A stretch of 64,000 nt of DNA from Paraphaeosphaeria minitans. Lineage: Eukaryota > Ascomycota > Dothideomycetes > Pleosporales > Didymosphaeriaceae. The translations under genes and the position numbers were made by a program. Where the stretch lies: positions 2,046,001-2,110,000 of the forward strand of contig WJXW01000009.1 of the NCBI GenBank assembly GCA_015832175.1. The letters are read 5' to 3'. The notes below the pieces were generated by a model. That model ran no database searches. It worked only from the letters and a program-made list of their open reading frames with translations, and had not been told where the DNA came from. This document shows, piece after piece, positions 47,622 to 60,337 of the stretch (positions are counted from its first letter, which is position 1; each line of letters opens with the position of its first letter).

Positions 47622-47892
47622 GGCGAGAGGTCGTGGGCGGCGCGCGAGGAGCTTGTCGGGGCAGGCGCGGCCTGGGGTGTTGTAGAGGAATGCGGTGGTA
47701 CGAGGTGTCGCGGGGTGATTGGCGACCAAGGAGCAGACTCAGGTACGGTTTCGCGTGCAACGCTGCCGCCAGCAGTCACCCACACGCCTGGCGTCGCGGT
47801 GTGTGTCGCTTTGTGCGCGACGCAGGGGCTCGTTGGCTGCAGTCCGGCAGGTCTTCTTTGTGTGCGGGCTTGGTGCAGGTCAGTGGGCGTGG

Positions 47893-47952
47893 GCGTGTGC
47901 GTGTGCGTGTGCGTGTGCGTGTGCGTGTGCGTGTGCGTGTGCGTGTGCGTGT
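47893..47952 (+). repeat. (GCGTGT)10 microsatellite
   Basis: Ten uninterrupted GCGTGT units (60 bp), followed by degenerate GGGTGC units to about 47970. It lies 272-331 bp upstream of the RasGAP start codon. Alternating purine-pyrimidine sequence of this kind can adopt Z-DNA. Confidence 0.95.
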
Positions 47953-48279
47953 GAGGGTGCGGGTGCGGGTCGGTGGGTGGGTGCGAGAATGCCGGGGCAG
48001 CCCGACCAGGGCGAGGCGTCTGGGTCCTTGGGCGCGAGATTGCTGCGGCGCTGGTGTTGATGGTGTGCGGTGTCAGTATCTATGGCAGAGGGGGTGCAGG
48101 CGCTGGCGCAGGTGCAGGCTGGAGGTGCAGGTGGTGGAAGGTGCGCTGGTGTGAGTCGCGGGCAGGCGCAGGCGCAGGCGCAAGCGGGCGCGGGGCTTCA
48201 GACGGATCAGGCAGACAGGGCGTGGGCAGCAGAGGGAGTGCGGTCGTGCCGTGCTATGCTGCGTGTTGGGCGCAATAGG

Positions 48280-48492
48280 AGTTGCTTGTTGTGGGTGTGT
48301 GTGGGTGTGGGTGTGGGTGTGGTTGTGCTTGTCGATGTGGGTTGTCGATGCGGTCGTCGATGCGCTTGTCGGTGTGCTTGTCGATGTGCTTGTTGGTGTG
48401 TTTGTGGTTGTGCTTGTCGGTGTGCTTTGTCGATGCGATTGTCGGTGTCGGTGTCGGTGTTGATGTTGATGTTGTTGTTGTTGTGGTTGTTG
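48280..48492 (+). repeat. degenerate GT-rich minisatellite
   Basis: Imperfect tandem words such as GGGTGT, TTGTCGATGTG, CTTGTCGGTGTG and TTGATG/TTGTTG. C is sparse on this strand. Likely replication slippage; not coding. Confidence 0.8.
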
Positions 48493-48856
48493 ACGTGGTA
48501 CCTGGTGCGAATCCGTGTCGACGGGAGGGTTGCAGGAGAGCGGGATCGCTTGGTACACAGCAAGTACAGTACACAGTACACAGTAGACTACCTAGTCTAG
48601 GTGGTGGTCGGACGGATGGTCCTAGACGTGTTTCAGGATAAGGTCATGGTCTCCGGCGGGTTTAGTCGACCACAACAACCGCTGCAACAGGGCCACGGGT
48701 GGGCGCAGGTGGAGCGGCGGGAGGGTGCAGACGCAGAGCGAGCAGGGACGGACGGGCGGCGGGCGGACACGCATTGACTGCCGAAGTGAGTTGCGCAACC
48801 ACCCTCCAGCCTCGCCCTCCAGCCTCCAAATGCCCTCTTTTTTCTTGATTCCACAC

Positions 48857-48895
48857 GCCCGTCGCCCGCCGCCCGTCACCCGTCGCCCGTCGCCC
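48857..48895 (-). repeat. G-tract cluster, predicted G-quadruplex
   Basis: Read on the minus strand, six or more GGG tracts are separated by four-base spacers (CGAC, TGAC or CGGC). This satisfies the G3N1-7 quadruplex rule. It lies inside the simple-repeat region upstream of the RasGAP gene. Confidence 0.75.
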
Positions 48896-50201
48896 GCACA
48901 GCCCATCTGAAACTGCGAGTAGGGGGCAAGGGCAAAGGGCAAGGCCAACGGGCAAGGCCAACGGGCGCACCGGGCCCGGCTACTGTCTACACCATGTCAA
49001 TCAACCGAAGCGCGAGGCCTTCGAGATACCGATCGTCGGCTGCATGCCGCATCCTCTCCGTCGCCGCCGTACGGCGTAGGTACGACAGCCTGGAAGCATG
49101 CACGGAGCAGACGCAGCCAGCCCTCGTCGTACATGCATTGCTGCACCACCATGACCGTCCCTGTCCAATTCCGGTGACACTCGCAGCCCACCCATCTGAC
49201 ACTGCGGAAACATACACAGACAGTCGCCGCCTCCAGATGCCATCCTCGTAGAAACAGCTACCCAGTCTAGCTTTAACCCACCGCTTGTCTCGGCATGTCC
49301 TTCGGTCGGTCGATAAATTATTCCCATCACCATCAGCCCAGCCTCCGCATCAGGTGCCCTCGGCTGCCGACAACCGCACTGCAGCTGGCACTAACAATCA
49401 TGTAGGTGGAAGCAGGAAACTTAAACTTGAAAGTAGCGCCCGTGTCGAAGCCTCATCAATGCCAGCTCCATTGCGCCGGTCATCCCGCTCACCTTCTGCA
49501 CGCCAAGCTCCTTATCCGAACATCTCTCCTCTTCCAACGCCCGTTTCGTCGGCATCCCCATCATCGCCATGGTCAGCACACCATTGCATACCGCTCCCCG
49601 CAGAAGAAACCTCCAACCACCAGTCGTCGTGCCCACTTGTGTCCGTCCATCGTCCCGCCAAGCATGCAGTGCAGATCCACGCTTCATAAACGTTTAAGAA
49701 AAACCAGGTGCGATGCGCACCAAAGTTGTCGTGAAAAGGAAAAACAAAGAGAGGGAAAAAAAAAAAGGGCCCCCATGACATGCAATGTCCGAGCGAGTGC
49801 CGCTGTACCTGTCTGTGCGCCGCGCGTGCCTGGTCGATCAATATCGACTCCGCAGTGGCGTTCACTCGAGTCAGTGGGCCAATGCCGCAAGAAGCGCCAT
49901 AAATCCATAATAACTACACTTTCGTCAGTCCATGGCTCGTAAACGGCGGTACTGACGTAGGTAGATAAGGGCTGGGCACCGCCGGGTAAAAGCAAATCGA
50001 CGTCCTTCGTCCTCTGGATGCACTTCGACAGGGAGTGACAACATCCTGGCGGCCACCATAGCCGAACTGAGCTGCCTCGGAGTCAGGACCCCCGCAGGCG
50101 CCAGTTCGCGACGCTGCGTCTAAATTGGGTCATGGCGTTTGCTCCAGCGGTTCGTGCGAGCGAGCACTGGCAGTGGCATGCACACAGAATGAACAGTCCA
50201 C

Positions 50202-52680
50202 TTACACAGAGAAACAACATGTCCACTCACGGGCCGTCATCATGTCCATCAGCTCCTTGGTGGACGCTAGTATCTTCATCACCGCCACCCCAGTCAAGCT
50301 CAGGACGACCAGTCTCCCGAGCAAGCCGGGCACTATCGCGAAAGCCATCAGAGGCAGCACGAGCACCAGCGGAAGCCATATCGCTGCAGATTGGCGGGCT
50401 GTCACGCCACCAACTGTGCTTGCCGACACTCCCTCGGACACTCGAAGTAAATCCTTCTTGTGTTCCAGAAACCTCGTCTCCGCATGCTCGATCGGTGTGC
50501 GCTTCTCCATCCACGAACGGTAGGCCTGAACGTCTTCGGCGTTGGCGGGGTCCAACATTTTCACCATGGTGGTAAACGACGTCAGCGCTGAATCTGCACG
50601 CAAAGTCAGCTTCACGACACCAACGTCGCCTTTTGATGCATCGTGGTCAGCCAAGAAAACGCGAAAACGTACTGTACTGCCCCAGCTTCAGATAGATGCG
50701 TCCCAGCAATTCTGTCCTCCGGTAGTGCAGCTCACCGCCGTAGCGTGCATCGCCGCGCCGAGACGCAGGGTGGTGGCGTCCCGCATTATCTATCGGCGAG
50801 CACTGCGCAACGCACTCGTCCAAATAGCGCAATTCCTCCTCTAGTTCCGCGATTTCGTCCTGTAGGTGGAGCAGGACGCGGTGGTTAAGCCTTTCGAACT
50901 TCCGATACATGGGTACCACAGCTTCCTTCCCCAACTTGGCCTGACTGTCCTCCGAACCCTGGCTCAACTTGTCTGCAAGCAGTTCGTATCCAGCCATGGT
51001 GGTTTTGGACAAATCCGGTCCTGGGGGACGAACCTGTTGGTGGTGTGGTTGCATGGGCGAGTGTTGAGCCTGCGTGGACTGTGCCACTGCACCAGAAGCC
51101 ATCCGTGGCCGAGCTGCCACGGCGAATTGGTTTTCATACCCTGGTGAGTATGGGGCTGGAGGCGAATAGCATCCTATCGCCTGCGATACTGTAGGTGCGG
51201 GTGGAGGTGGAGGAGCATGGTGAGCTGCAGGGGCAAAACTGACAGGTGAAGCTCCCGAATGAGAGTACGGATCGTAGAGAGGCATGGTCGGAGGGTAGTG
51301 TGGAGACGGCGCTCCCGTGAAGTGAAAGTCCCTATGGGGCTGGGGATTCTGCAGGACATGCTCAGCCAAGGCCTGCTCCTGCCGCTTGAGACGTGTGTGA
51401 CGGTCGGAGTGGCGGGAAGAAGCTGTAGAAGGAACTCGCGGCGGGGGAACACGCTCCAAGGCCATGCGGTCCGTGTGAGACGCTCGGCGTGAAGGTCTAA
51501 CAGCAGTTGAAGCTCTGCTGTTTTGCTCTCCCGTTGAGTCGGTGCTACTTTCGCCCTCCTCCTCAGCATCATCGTCCTGCCCCTCACTGTCGTCTGTCGG
51601 TTCACTCACAGTGGGTTGAAGGGTGAGTCCTGGATTCGCGAGTGGTTCTGAGTCAGTCTCATCATCCTCGTAAGAGTCTTCAGCATTTGGTCTGCGCATT
51701 GACGCTGGCGAGGTTGGCGGTGACTCTACGACCGGATCCTCGGCGGTCCAGGAAACACCATCGTGATCGGAATCCGTAGATGAGGATGAAGCACTCGATG
51801 AATGGCTTGCCTGGTGTTGCTTCTGGTTGAACGCAACTGGTTCCGTTGTCGGATCCATGTACTGAAACACACTTGGTGAGGCCATGCTTCTAGATTTACG
51901 TGTAGAGGCCGCCCTCTTCGCTGAAAGCTGCGCCCTGCTTTTCACAGGCTTGCGCTTGGCGATTAGTTTCTTGTCATACGACAGCTGGGTGATTGTCGAG
52001 TTGCTTTCATTTGACGCGTTAGATTGATGCGTGAGTCCAGAGAGGACGGAAATCAGAGAGGGGTTCTGTAAATTTGCAAGGTTCTTCTCAACGCGTTGCA
52101 TCGAGTTATTATTTTGCCTGACCGAGCGGTGCCTGGATGCAGTGGCATCCACGAATCGATCCCCACGGCGCGGGGTATGGCCATCCATGGAGCTGACAGT
52201 AGAGTCTCGCCTTTGCCTGGAGGCTTTAGTCTCGTTTCCTTCTAGTATACGACCGAGTTTTGGTAGGAACCCGCCCGCTTCGTTTCCTGTGTCCGGCAAG
52301 GAGAGCTCCGAGGAAGCAACGTTTGGACCATTGGTGGTTCTACGAGTTTTGGTCTGACCTCTTTTGGCTTTATAAATGTCGTCCTCATTGGCGCCTAACC
52401 AGGACTTGGACGAACACTCGGACGCAACATCTGTGGCTGGTCTTGTACGCGAAGAGCGTCGTCGAGAATGGGCAGAAACAGTGGAAACATCCGAGCCGAG
52501 GCTGCTCTGGGAAAGAGGCGAACGAGTCTCTGAAGCTGGGCTATGGTGTCGCGCACGGGCAAAGGCGCCGTCAACAGCGGCTCTGCGGTCTGTCTGTGAA
52601 GCGTGGCACAGATCAGTATGGAGAGAAGGCGCAGAATCGAGGGAGGTGGGGAATTTGGGAGTGGCTATTCTACCCACCAT
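50202..52680 (-). CDS. large Ser-rich protein with DUF6594-like C-terminal domain
   Basis: Two exons: 52680-50673 and 50593-50202. The 79-bp intron (GTACGT...TGCAG) is phase 1, giving about 799 residues. The first ~500 residues are Ser/Arg/Pro-rich and disordered, with acidic runs (SEGQDDDAEEEGESSTDS). The C-terminal part from ~590 resembles fungal DUF6594 proteins: VPMYRKFERLNHRVLLHLQD, IAELEEELRYLDECV, HYRRTELLGRIYLKLGQYN, then hydrophobic segments LPLVLVLPLMAFAIVP and LVVLSLTGVAVMKILA. The frame stops shortly after MTAREWTCCFSV, where relatives often carry another membrane segment. A GTGAGT inside this end (50220-50215) could be a donor to a last exon. Function unknown; membrane-associated. 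Confidence 0.65.
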
Positions 52681-53808
52681 GCTACGTGTTCGCGCAGGGT
52701 TGCAGGCGATCCTGGCAGAAGTGGCTGTACGGTCAATGTATCTGGTATGGCATGGGCCGGCGTGAACCAAGAGCGGAGGAGAAGAGGGGAAATTCGAAGG
52801 TCGCGCAGTGTGCGATTCTGTGCATGCTGTCTAGTAACAAACACACACGACGTTGTGCGACAAAGAGTCTGTCTATACGTGAGATGCTAAGGCCGCGGTC
52901 GTGGATCGAGTCGTCGCAATGACGGGGCGCCAGCTAAAGTATCACAGTGGCGGTTGCAAGTGACAAGGAGCTGGAACATGGCAAATGACGGTCGAGCAGG
53001 GCGCACGAAAGAGAGAAGGAGACTTGGAGGACTGCGCGACAGAAGAATATTATGCACATTGCAGCCAGTCATTCACCGCCTCGTTGTGTGCAGATGGTTC
53101 ACGGCAAGCGACGATGCCCAATTGTGACATCCGTGTGCCCCGACCCTTGCCTTTGCCCAAGCTAGCCGCGTCCCCATCCGCCGGTGAGCTACTGAACGCA
53201 ACTCGTAGACTACCTGGGTACCTATCTAGCGCATGGGCATGCATCTTCTACCATGGCTTTCGGAAGGCTAGGATTGAATTCGAGACAGTGAATTGGAAGT
53301 TGCATGTTCAGGTCCCGAGCTTGATCTCCACAGTCACACCACCTAGCCTACCAACTTAGTAGAGTACGCAATGCCTTTCGTCTTCGACCTACCCATGAAC
53401 GGTTGTGCGCTTCAACGGCAGGCATGGTTTGCTAGATTGCTAGTGTACCAAGTGGGGAGCGGTGTAGAGTGTAGATACCTAGCTCTCAAGTTTGGGCAAA
53501 CAGACAACCTTGTGCTAGTGTGGAACTAACATCATGAGTGTCCGATCATGGCATGAAAGCGTCGTACTATGTCTTGACCTCGCCATCCCATCACATGCAG
53601 TCACCAAAAGCAGACCATGTGAAAAAAATGCGTGCATTGGAGAAATCATGACCCGGACACACATATACAATCGTGCCTATCAAAACACCATCAACACCCA
53701 TGCAGAGATCCCCCAATCCGACCCAACAGGTATCCCAACGCCGCTCGCCATGGAATGCTCACCGCGAAGTCCAACCCAGTGTATAAATGAACCCACCTTT
53801 TCGTCTAT
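52681..53808. other. intergenic, no gene seen
   Basis: About 1.1 kb. Contains CTACCTGGGTACCTATCTAG near 53210-53229. No supported gene; frames are short and featureless. Confidence 0.45.
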
Positions 53809-55786
53809 CTAGGCCTCTGCGGCGACCTCGGCAGAAGGAAGAGGTGCAGCAGACGTAGCCATGGTTCGAGTGTCGTCTCGGATCGAAGGACCAGCCTCAG
53901 CTGCAGCCGCCGACTTGATGGCTTCTGCGCCGGACACGTCAGTCTCTGCCCAGGAGCCCCAGAGGCCTCGCTTGGCACGGATGCGGATGGCTCCGCCGAG
54001 TTCGTTGTCTGTAGTCTGCTGCTCAACTTTGATGGCATCCTTGGTGCCGAGGACCAGGATCTCGTTGAACATGCGAGCGATGTCGGGCTTTGCTGTTGTG
54101 GTCTCGGGGAACATGCCCTGGAAGGAGACGGCTGTGTTCCTGCGTTCCTCCTCGCTTGTCTCAGCCGCATCGCCGAAGACTTGTCGTAGAAGATGGACAG
54201 CATGCTTGGTCTCTAGAGACACGACGCCGCTGTCTGCAGGGTGGAGGAGAGGAGCCGTTGTGACATCGAAGTCGTCTGGGATGGGTGAGAAGACCTCCTC
54301 TTCTTCCTCTTGAGTAATGATCAACTCGGGCTCGTCTTCAGGCAACTGGAAATGTTCGTCGTCTGCTTGAATTTCAGTGTCGCCACCAAGGCCGTCGCCT
54401 TCTTCGATTTCAAGCTGGTCCTCTTCGAACTCCAACTGCGGTGTCCGCTCTGCAGATGCCCGTGCTTCATCCGCAGTAGCGACGTCAGCAACGGCGCTAT
54501 CGCGCTTTCGCTTCTGTGCTGGACGAGATACAACCTCCAGGGAGAGGATACCCCTCAACTCTGGCGCCCAGCCTTGGCTTCGGCCACCTCTAAGAATGCT
54601 CGATACAAATCCACCAGACTTTTGCATGTTCATGAGAGCCATAAGCAGCGGGTCTCGGGGTAAGAATGAGGCGGGCTTAAGAATGTCCTCGCGGTTATTT
54701 TGCTGTTCGCGGATCTCGGTAGTAGAGAGCTGCGTCTGCGTGTCCTGCTGGATGACCCTTCGCCGTTTGGCACGGGCTTGATGTTGCTCCTCTTCCTCCT
54801 CTGGCTCCTGTTCAACGGCAGGTTCAAAACCGCTGACTTCCTGCTCTAAGGCACGTTCTTCCTCTTCACCGAGCTCTGAAAGAGGCGACACTGAGCGCTC
54901 GCGCAGAAGCTCCTCCTCCGGGAGCACAGGTTCGTCGAGATCACCCAGCTCAGACATGCCGCCCATGGCAACATCTGTGTCAGTGATATTGATGTCGGGA
55001 CGGCCGGGCATTTCGGTAAGGTCCTCACCGAAATCAATTCCAAGATCGGCATCCGCTTCCAATTCTGTTCTCTTGTCTCCGATCTCGGTTCCAAATTCGT
55101 CTTCTAAGGGTCGTGCAGCTGGCGCATCACGACCAATTTCGATGCTTGTGCCTTCGTCCAATGGAGCCATAATGTCAAAGTCTTCTCCAAGATCTATTCC
55201 CAAATCTTCTTCCTCGTCCAACATCTCTGCTTCAGCGCGTCGAGGCTGCTCAATACTGCCAGAAAGAAATTGGCTGCTGTCCAGGTCCCAATCGCCACCG
55301 AGATCCGGAAGACCCAAGCTCTGCAAGTCGAGAGACTGAGACAAGAGCAACGACGGGTCGGGCATGGGCGCAAGCAGATCAAAGTCGGTGATGGCGTCGG
55401 CCAGCATGAGTGCGGCTGGGTTCGCAATGTGAGAGTTGGCAGGCAAGTCGATATTGCCGGGCTTGAAGGCCTGTCCCAGCAGTCAGTCTCGGCGCTGTAG
55501 CCACGCAATGGCGGCGCAGACTTACCATCTTGATCCTCAGAAGCGCGTCGGTGCAGTCATCGAGCAAATAGCGCGCCTTCCTGTGGTAGATGCGAACGAC
55601 GCCAAACATCAACGAGCCGCTCAAGCGCAGTGAGAAGGGCGCCTGGGGGCGCATAATCTCGTTGATGTCCTGCTCGATCTTGTCTTGCAGGACTTGCTGC
55701 TTGGTGAGCTTCTTCTCGGCATTGGCCGCGAGCCAGACGTGGGCCAGCGGGCCGGAGCGCTGCAGCAGTTCGGAAGGGTAGAACAT
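53809..55786 (-). CDS. rad21: cohesin kleisin subunit Rad21/Scc1/Mcd1
   Basis: Two exons: 55786-55526 and 55470-53809. The 55-bp intron is phase 0, giving 640 residues. The N-terminal kleisin domain that binds Smc3 is clear: MFYPSELLQRSGPLAHVWLA and SLMFGVVRIYHRKARYLLDD. A long acidic central region follows, and the C-terminal winged helix that binds Smc1 lies at ~565-640 (SFQGMFPETTTAKPDIARMF, EILVLGTKDAIKV). A putative separase site, SIEIGR, falls at residues 196-201. Mitotic Rad21 rather than Rec8 is favoured by length and the C-terminal match. One ACGCGT lies 105 bp upstream (55891-55896). Confidence 0.93.
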
Positions 55787-56918
55787 GATGATGGTGGGAG
55801 AGTGCGAGTCGAGGCGTGATCGGAGGAGCTATCTGCGCGTGTGGTGGGTTGTTGTGACGGCCAGGCGCGTCGGTGGCCAGGGTCTACGCGACGCGTTTTT
55901 CGGTTTTCGCGTGCGCGGGCGGCGTAGGTGAAAGCGCCGGGCGCGCGCCGTGTTTTCGCAATGGCAGTGAGGGTGCGAGTCGATGGGTGGGCGTGTGGGG
56001 AGTGTGCAGTGCGGTGTTCACGGATGGCGCATCAAGTGAAGGCTGGCTCCAAGGCTGGGAGCGCACGGGCCAGGTAGATTCCCAACCTCGATCCTATCGT
56101 CTAGGAAAGCCATATTTGAGCTGCTTCTCCTGCTACAATTGGTATACGTCTAGGTATGAGCATATAAATAGCTGCACAGGGCCGGGCCAGCAATGCGGTG
56201 CACCCCCGGTATGCCTCATGCTCCGAGCATTCCACATCCCATTAGGTACCTACCGTACATCAAGACTTGGTAGCGCAAGCAAGCATGGCCTTCACAGCAC
56301 CACAAGACGCCCCAGGTCGCATTTCAGCCAGAAGCCAGAAGATCGACATGATCCAAATGCACACGGCAAAGTGACGTGCCAAAGACGCAGCGCCGAAACA
56401 AACACGAAGTCACTGGACGTGGGAAGGCCCGCCCGCGCCCACAAGGTACCTACCGTACCTAACACGGCCGCCAAGCAAGTGATCCAAGACCAGCCATGCG
56501 CACTTCTATGATCTCAGACAGTCGTCCGCAGACGTTCACGGAGGCTGCTTCCTGCACAGCTGCATACCTAAGAAACGGCCCACGTGATTCTCTGCACACC
56601 TGCAGCTCCCAAACGCGCCCTGAGTCGTGACACTGCGGCGAGAGGAATTGGGCCCCCAGTCTTCCATCTGAGGCGCTCGGGTCGTGTCTAGCCTACGTTT
56701 TAATCCATCAAGCCAGATCGATCCGTCTGCTCCTCAAAGAACCCGGCCCCCGCCGTCCTTTCGCTCCTTACAACCGTTCGCTGCTTGCCATATTCCTCGG
56801 CCAGCATCCATGAGATAACCAGGCCTTCCTAGAATCTCTTCGTCGCCGCCCTGCCCCGTACTCGGCCTCCGCTCAGAGCGCCGCGCAACATTGGCCCTTG
56901 GCCTCTGGCCATGCAAAC
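55787..56918. promoter_or_regulatory. divergent region between rad21 and pmr1
   Basis: Holds both promoters. MCB-like ACGCGACGCGT lies at 55886-55896 near rad21. Two GGTACCTACCGTAC motifs sit at about 56245-56258 and 56445-56458. No gene was recognised. Confidence 0.5.
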
Positions 56919-59900
56919 ATGTCTAGAGTCTCTACGCCGTCGCTACCGCTGTACAATCCCTCTCATGGCCCAGACTCAGCCCCCCGTGCAGCAATGCCCT
57001 TGCTGTCTCCTCCAGAGCCGCGCCGGCGATCAACATCATCGGTACGTTGTCCGCCTGTCCTACCATGGCCACGCGGTCGCACATTGGGCTAATCGCAGTG
57101 TCTTCGCAGTCAATAACGTCGCAATTCTCCCTGATATCCTCCCACGAAACCGCACGGAAACTCGAAACCTCAGCCACTCACGGCCTCTCCTCGTCCACCG
57201 CGTCAGCGCGAATCCACACCCATGGCCTCAACGAGCTTCCCCACGAAGATCCAGAGCCGCTATGGCTCCGATTTCTCAAACAATTCAAAGAGACCCTGAT
57301 ACTCTTGCTGCTCAGTTCTGCTGCTGTGTCCCTTGTGATGGGGAATCTGGACGATGCCGTCAGCATTGCCGCCGCAGTTACAATTGTAGTGACTGTAGGA
57401 TTCGTACAGGAGTACCGGTCGGAGAAGTCACTGGAAGCTCTGAGCCAGCTTGTCCCTCACTCGGCGCATGTAATTCGCGCTGGAGCGGATCAACCTCGAA
57501 ATGGTCGGGTCTTGAATGACGCACTGGGCGTGGTCAAGGATACACCAGCTTCGTTGGAGGCTGCGGAAGGCCGCTCGAGCACTATTTCTGCCACCCTACT
57601 GGTACCGGGTGACTTGGTGCTCTTCCACACCGGCGACCGTATCCCTGCGGACATTAGAATAACCCACGCGGCTGACCTCACGATCGATGAATCCAACTTG
57701 ACGGGGGAGAACGAACCCGTGCCCAAGTCGCCAGAAGCCGTCGAACGCTCGAATGGCCTTGAGCGGCCCCAATCACCCTTCTATGCGTCCCCTGCCGCTG
57801 GCACGGTTGGCGCTGATATTCGCTTGAATGACCAGAAGAACATTGCTTTCATGGGGACTCTGGTACGTTCCGGTTACGGCCAAGGCTTGGTGATTGGTAC
57901 CGGCGGCAACACTGAGTTTGGAGCCATTTCTGCATCTCTTCAAGAGATTGAGAGCCCGCGAACTCCATTGCAACTTTCAATGGACGCCCTTGGGAAAGAG
58001 CTGAGCTACATGTCATTTGGCGTCATTGCATTCATCATTTTGCTAGGTTTTTGGAGAGGTTGGGAGTTCTTGGAGATGTTCCAGATCGGCGTTTCCTTGG
58101 CCGTTGCTGCTATTCCCGAGGGCTTACCCATCATCGTTACTGTCACGCTCGCTCTAGGTGTCCTTCGCATGGCGAAGCGAGATGCTATTGTGCGCCGCCT
58201 GCCAAGCGTCGAGACGCTGGCGTCTGTCAACGTTGTCTGCAGTGACAAAACAGGTACGTGCATGCAGAGATTTTTTGAATCGTCACTAACTGTGATGTAG
58301 GCACTCTGACCACAAACCACATGACAGTGACCAAGATGTGGCATTTTGACGAGCTTTCACCCATCGACATAAGTACAAAGCATGATTCGGAGGCCCTCGA
58401 CTCTCCAACACGCAATATTTTACGGATAGGCAACATTGTCAACAACGCACGGCTTGTCGGGCCTCGAGCAGCGTCTACGGCCGCCGTTTTATCCTCTACG
58501 ATTGGCGACGACAACTCGGGAGCGAAGAGCCGATGGGTCGGGCAACCGACTGATGTTGCTCTCTTGGACCTTCTCGATGCTTTTGGTGAGGACGACGTAA
58601 GAGAGAGACTCGGCACTCGTCTATATGAAACACCTTTTAGCTCCGAGAGGAAGTGGATGGGTGTTGTCATCAACGGGAGTGCAAGTGCGGACCTGGCGCC
58701 TGGTCCGGATGTGGCGTATATTAAAGGTGCTTTGGAAAAAGTGCTCGATCGTTGCGACACATACGTAAATGCGCAGGGACAGGAGGTGCCATTGAATCAG
58801 AGTCAAAAACAAGAAGCCATCAAGGCCGCTGATGCAATGGCTCAAGATGGGCTGAGAGTGCTGGGCTTCGCCAGCGGGTCGAAGTATAGCCGCAAGGGGA
58901 CCAGTGGCGCTGCGTCGCCGGCACCCTCGAGTGTCTCGGCGCTAGGGGACGACGAACACTATCGAGGCCTGGTGTTTGCCGGTCTCGTTGGCATGAACGA
59001 TCCTCCCAGAAAGGGAGTAGAAAAGGCTATTCGGCGCTTAATGGCTGGTAAAGTCAAGGTGATCATGATCACTGGAGATGCCGAGACAACAGCGGTAGCA
59101 ATTGGCAAAAAGCTCGGCATGCCGATTACTATGAACTCGTCTATGGGACGCTCCGTAATACGCGGCGATGAGTTGGATCAGATGAGCGAAGAAGAACTTT
59201 CACAAGCTATCGCAACAACCTCGATTTTCGCCCGTACCAGTCCGGAACACAAGATGAAGATTGTGCGCGCACTCCAAGCTCGTGGCGACGTCGTAGCGAT
59301 GACTGGCGACGGTGTCAACGATGCTCCGGCCCTCAAAAAGGCAGATATAGGAATCTCCATGGGACGTCTCGGCACTGACGTCGCAAAAGAAGCTGCCGAC
59401 ATGATCCTCACTGACGACAACTTCGCGACTATCCTCAACGCCATCGAAGAGGGCAAGGGCATCTTCTACAACATCCAAAACTTCATCACTTTCCAGCTTA
59501 GCACATCCGCTGCAGCACTAAGCCTTGTCCTTTTCAGCACTTTCCTCGGTTTCCAGAATCCGCTCAACGCCATGCAGATTCTCTGGATAAGTACGTATTT
59601 CCATCAACGATCACTATGCCCCACTAACACACCGCAGATATCCTTATGGACGGCCCACCCGCGCAATCCCTCGGCGTCGAACCCGTCGACCCTGCCGTGA
59701 TGTCGCGCCCTCCGCGTCCCCGCCATGCCCGTGTCCTAACGCGCGCCCTCATCCAGCGCGTCCTACAATCCGCCTCCATCATAATGCTCGGGACCCTCTT
59801 CACCTACTACCGCGAGATGAGCGACGATGGTGAAATCACTGCCCGCGACACCACCATGACCTTCACATGCTTCGTTCTTTTTGACATGTTCAATGCATTC

Positions 59901-60182
59901 ACCTGCCGCTCCGAATCCAAGTCCGTGCTCGCCGGTGAAATCCAAGTCTTCGGTAACAAGATGTTCAACTATGCCGTCGCGGGGAGTCTGGTCGGGCAGC
60001 TCATGGTCATTTATTTTCCGCCGCTACAGAGCATCTTTCAGACGGAGGCATTGGGGCTGCTAGACATAGTACATTTGGTTGCAGTGGCGAGCTGTGTGTT
60101 TTGGGCAGATGAGGCGAGGAAATGGTTGAAGAGGAGGGGGGTGAGTAGGGGCATACCCGGGGGGTATAGCGCTAGTGTATGA
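56919..60182 (+). CDS. pmr1: Golgi Ca2+/Mn2+-transporting P-type ATPase Pmr1 (SPCA)
   Basis: Four exons: 56919-57041, 57110-58253, 58301-59590 and 59638-60182. Introns are 68, 47 and 47 bp, phases 0, 1 and 1, giving 1033 residues. P2A ATPase signatures: [20 protein letters not shown] at the N-terminus, TGEN in the actuator domain, [17 protein letters not shown] in M4 (~378), the phosphorylated Asp in CSDKTGTLT (~420), MITGD (~679), TGDGVNDAP (~758), and [13 protein letters not shown] in M6, whose Asn and Asp bind the single ion in SPCA pumps. The intron splits this Asn codon. Pmr1 loads the Golgi with Ca and Mn for glycosylation and sorting. Single-site M6 chemistry separates it from SERCA and Pmc1. 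An upstream ATG at 56911 is out of frame and might act as a short uORF. Confidence 0.95.
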
Positions 60183-60337
60183 TATTGTGGTGTCGGAGGC
60201 TTGGATAATAGACTGACGGGCATGGAATAGAGGATAGTAACATGCATTTCCATATCTTAGATTTGCTGGTTGTGTGATGGTGGCGCTATTGCATGGCTAA
60301 TGTTGGGGCGTGATTTCGTTCTCTCCAGATCCATCCT

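Larger units (their letters stand above)
47622..50201. promoter_or_regulatory. RasGAP upstream region, simple-repeat-rich, no gene seen
   Basis: About 2.6 kb without a gene I can support. It contains a GCGTGT hexamer array, a 200-bp GT-rich degenerate repeat, a G-tract cluster and a purine run at 49739-49767. The first part must hold the RasGAP promoter. Frames in this region are products of the repeats. Confidence 0.45.

Noticed and set aside
47537..48154. Frames of 100-206 codons over the GCGTGT array
   Set aside because: They encode simple Val/Arg/Cys repeats produced by the microsatellite in every frame.
56911..57519. 202-codon frame at the start of pmr1
   Set aside because: Starts at an ATG 8 bp upstream in another frame and overlaps the true exon; the product has no family features. 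At most a uORF.
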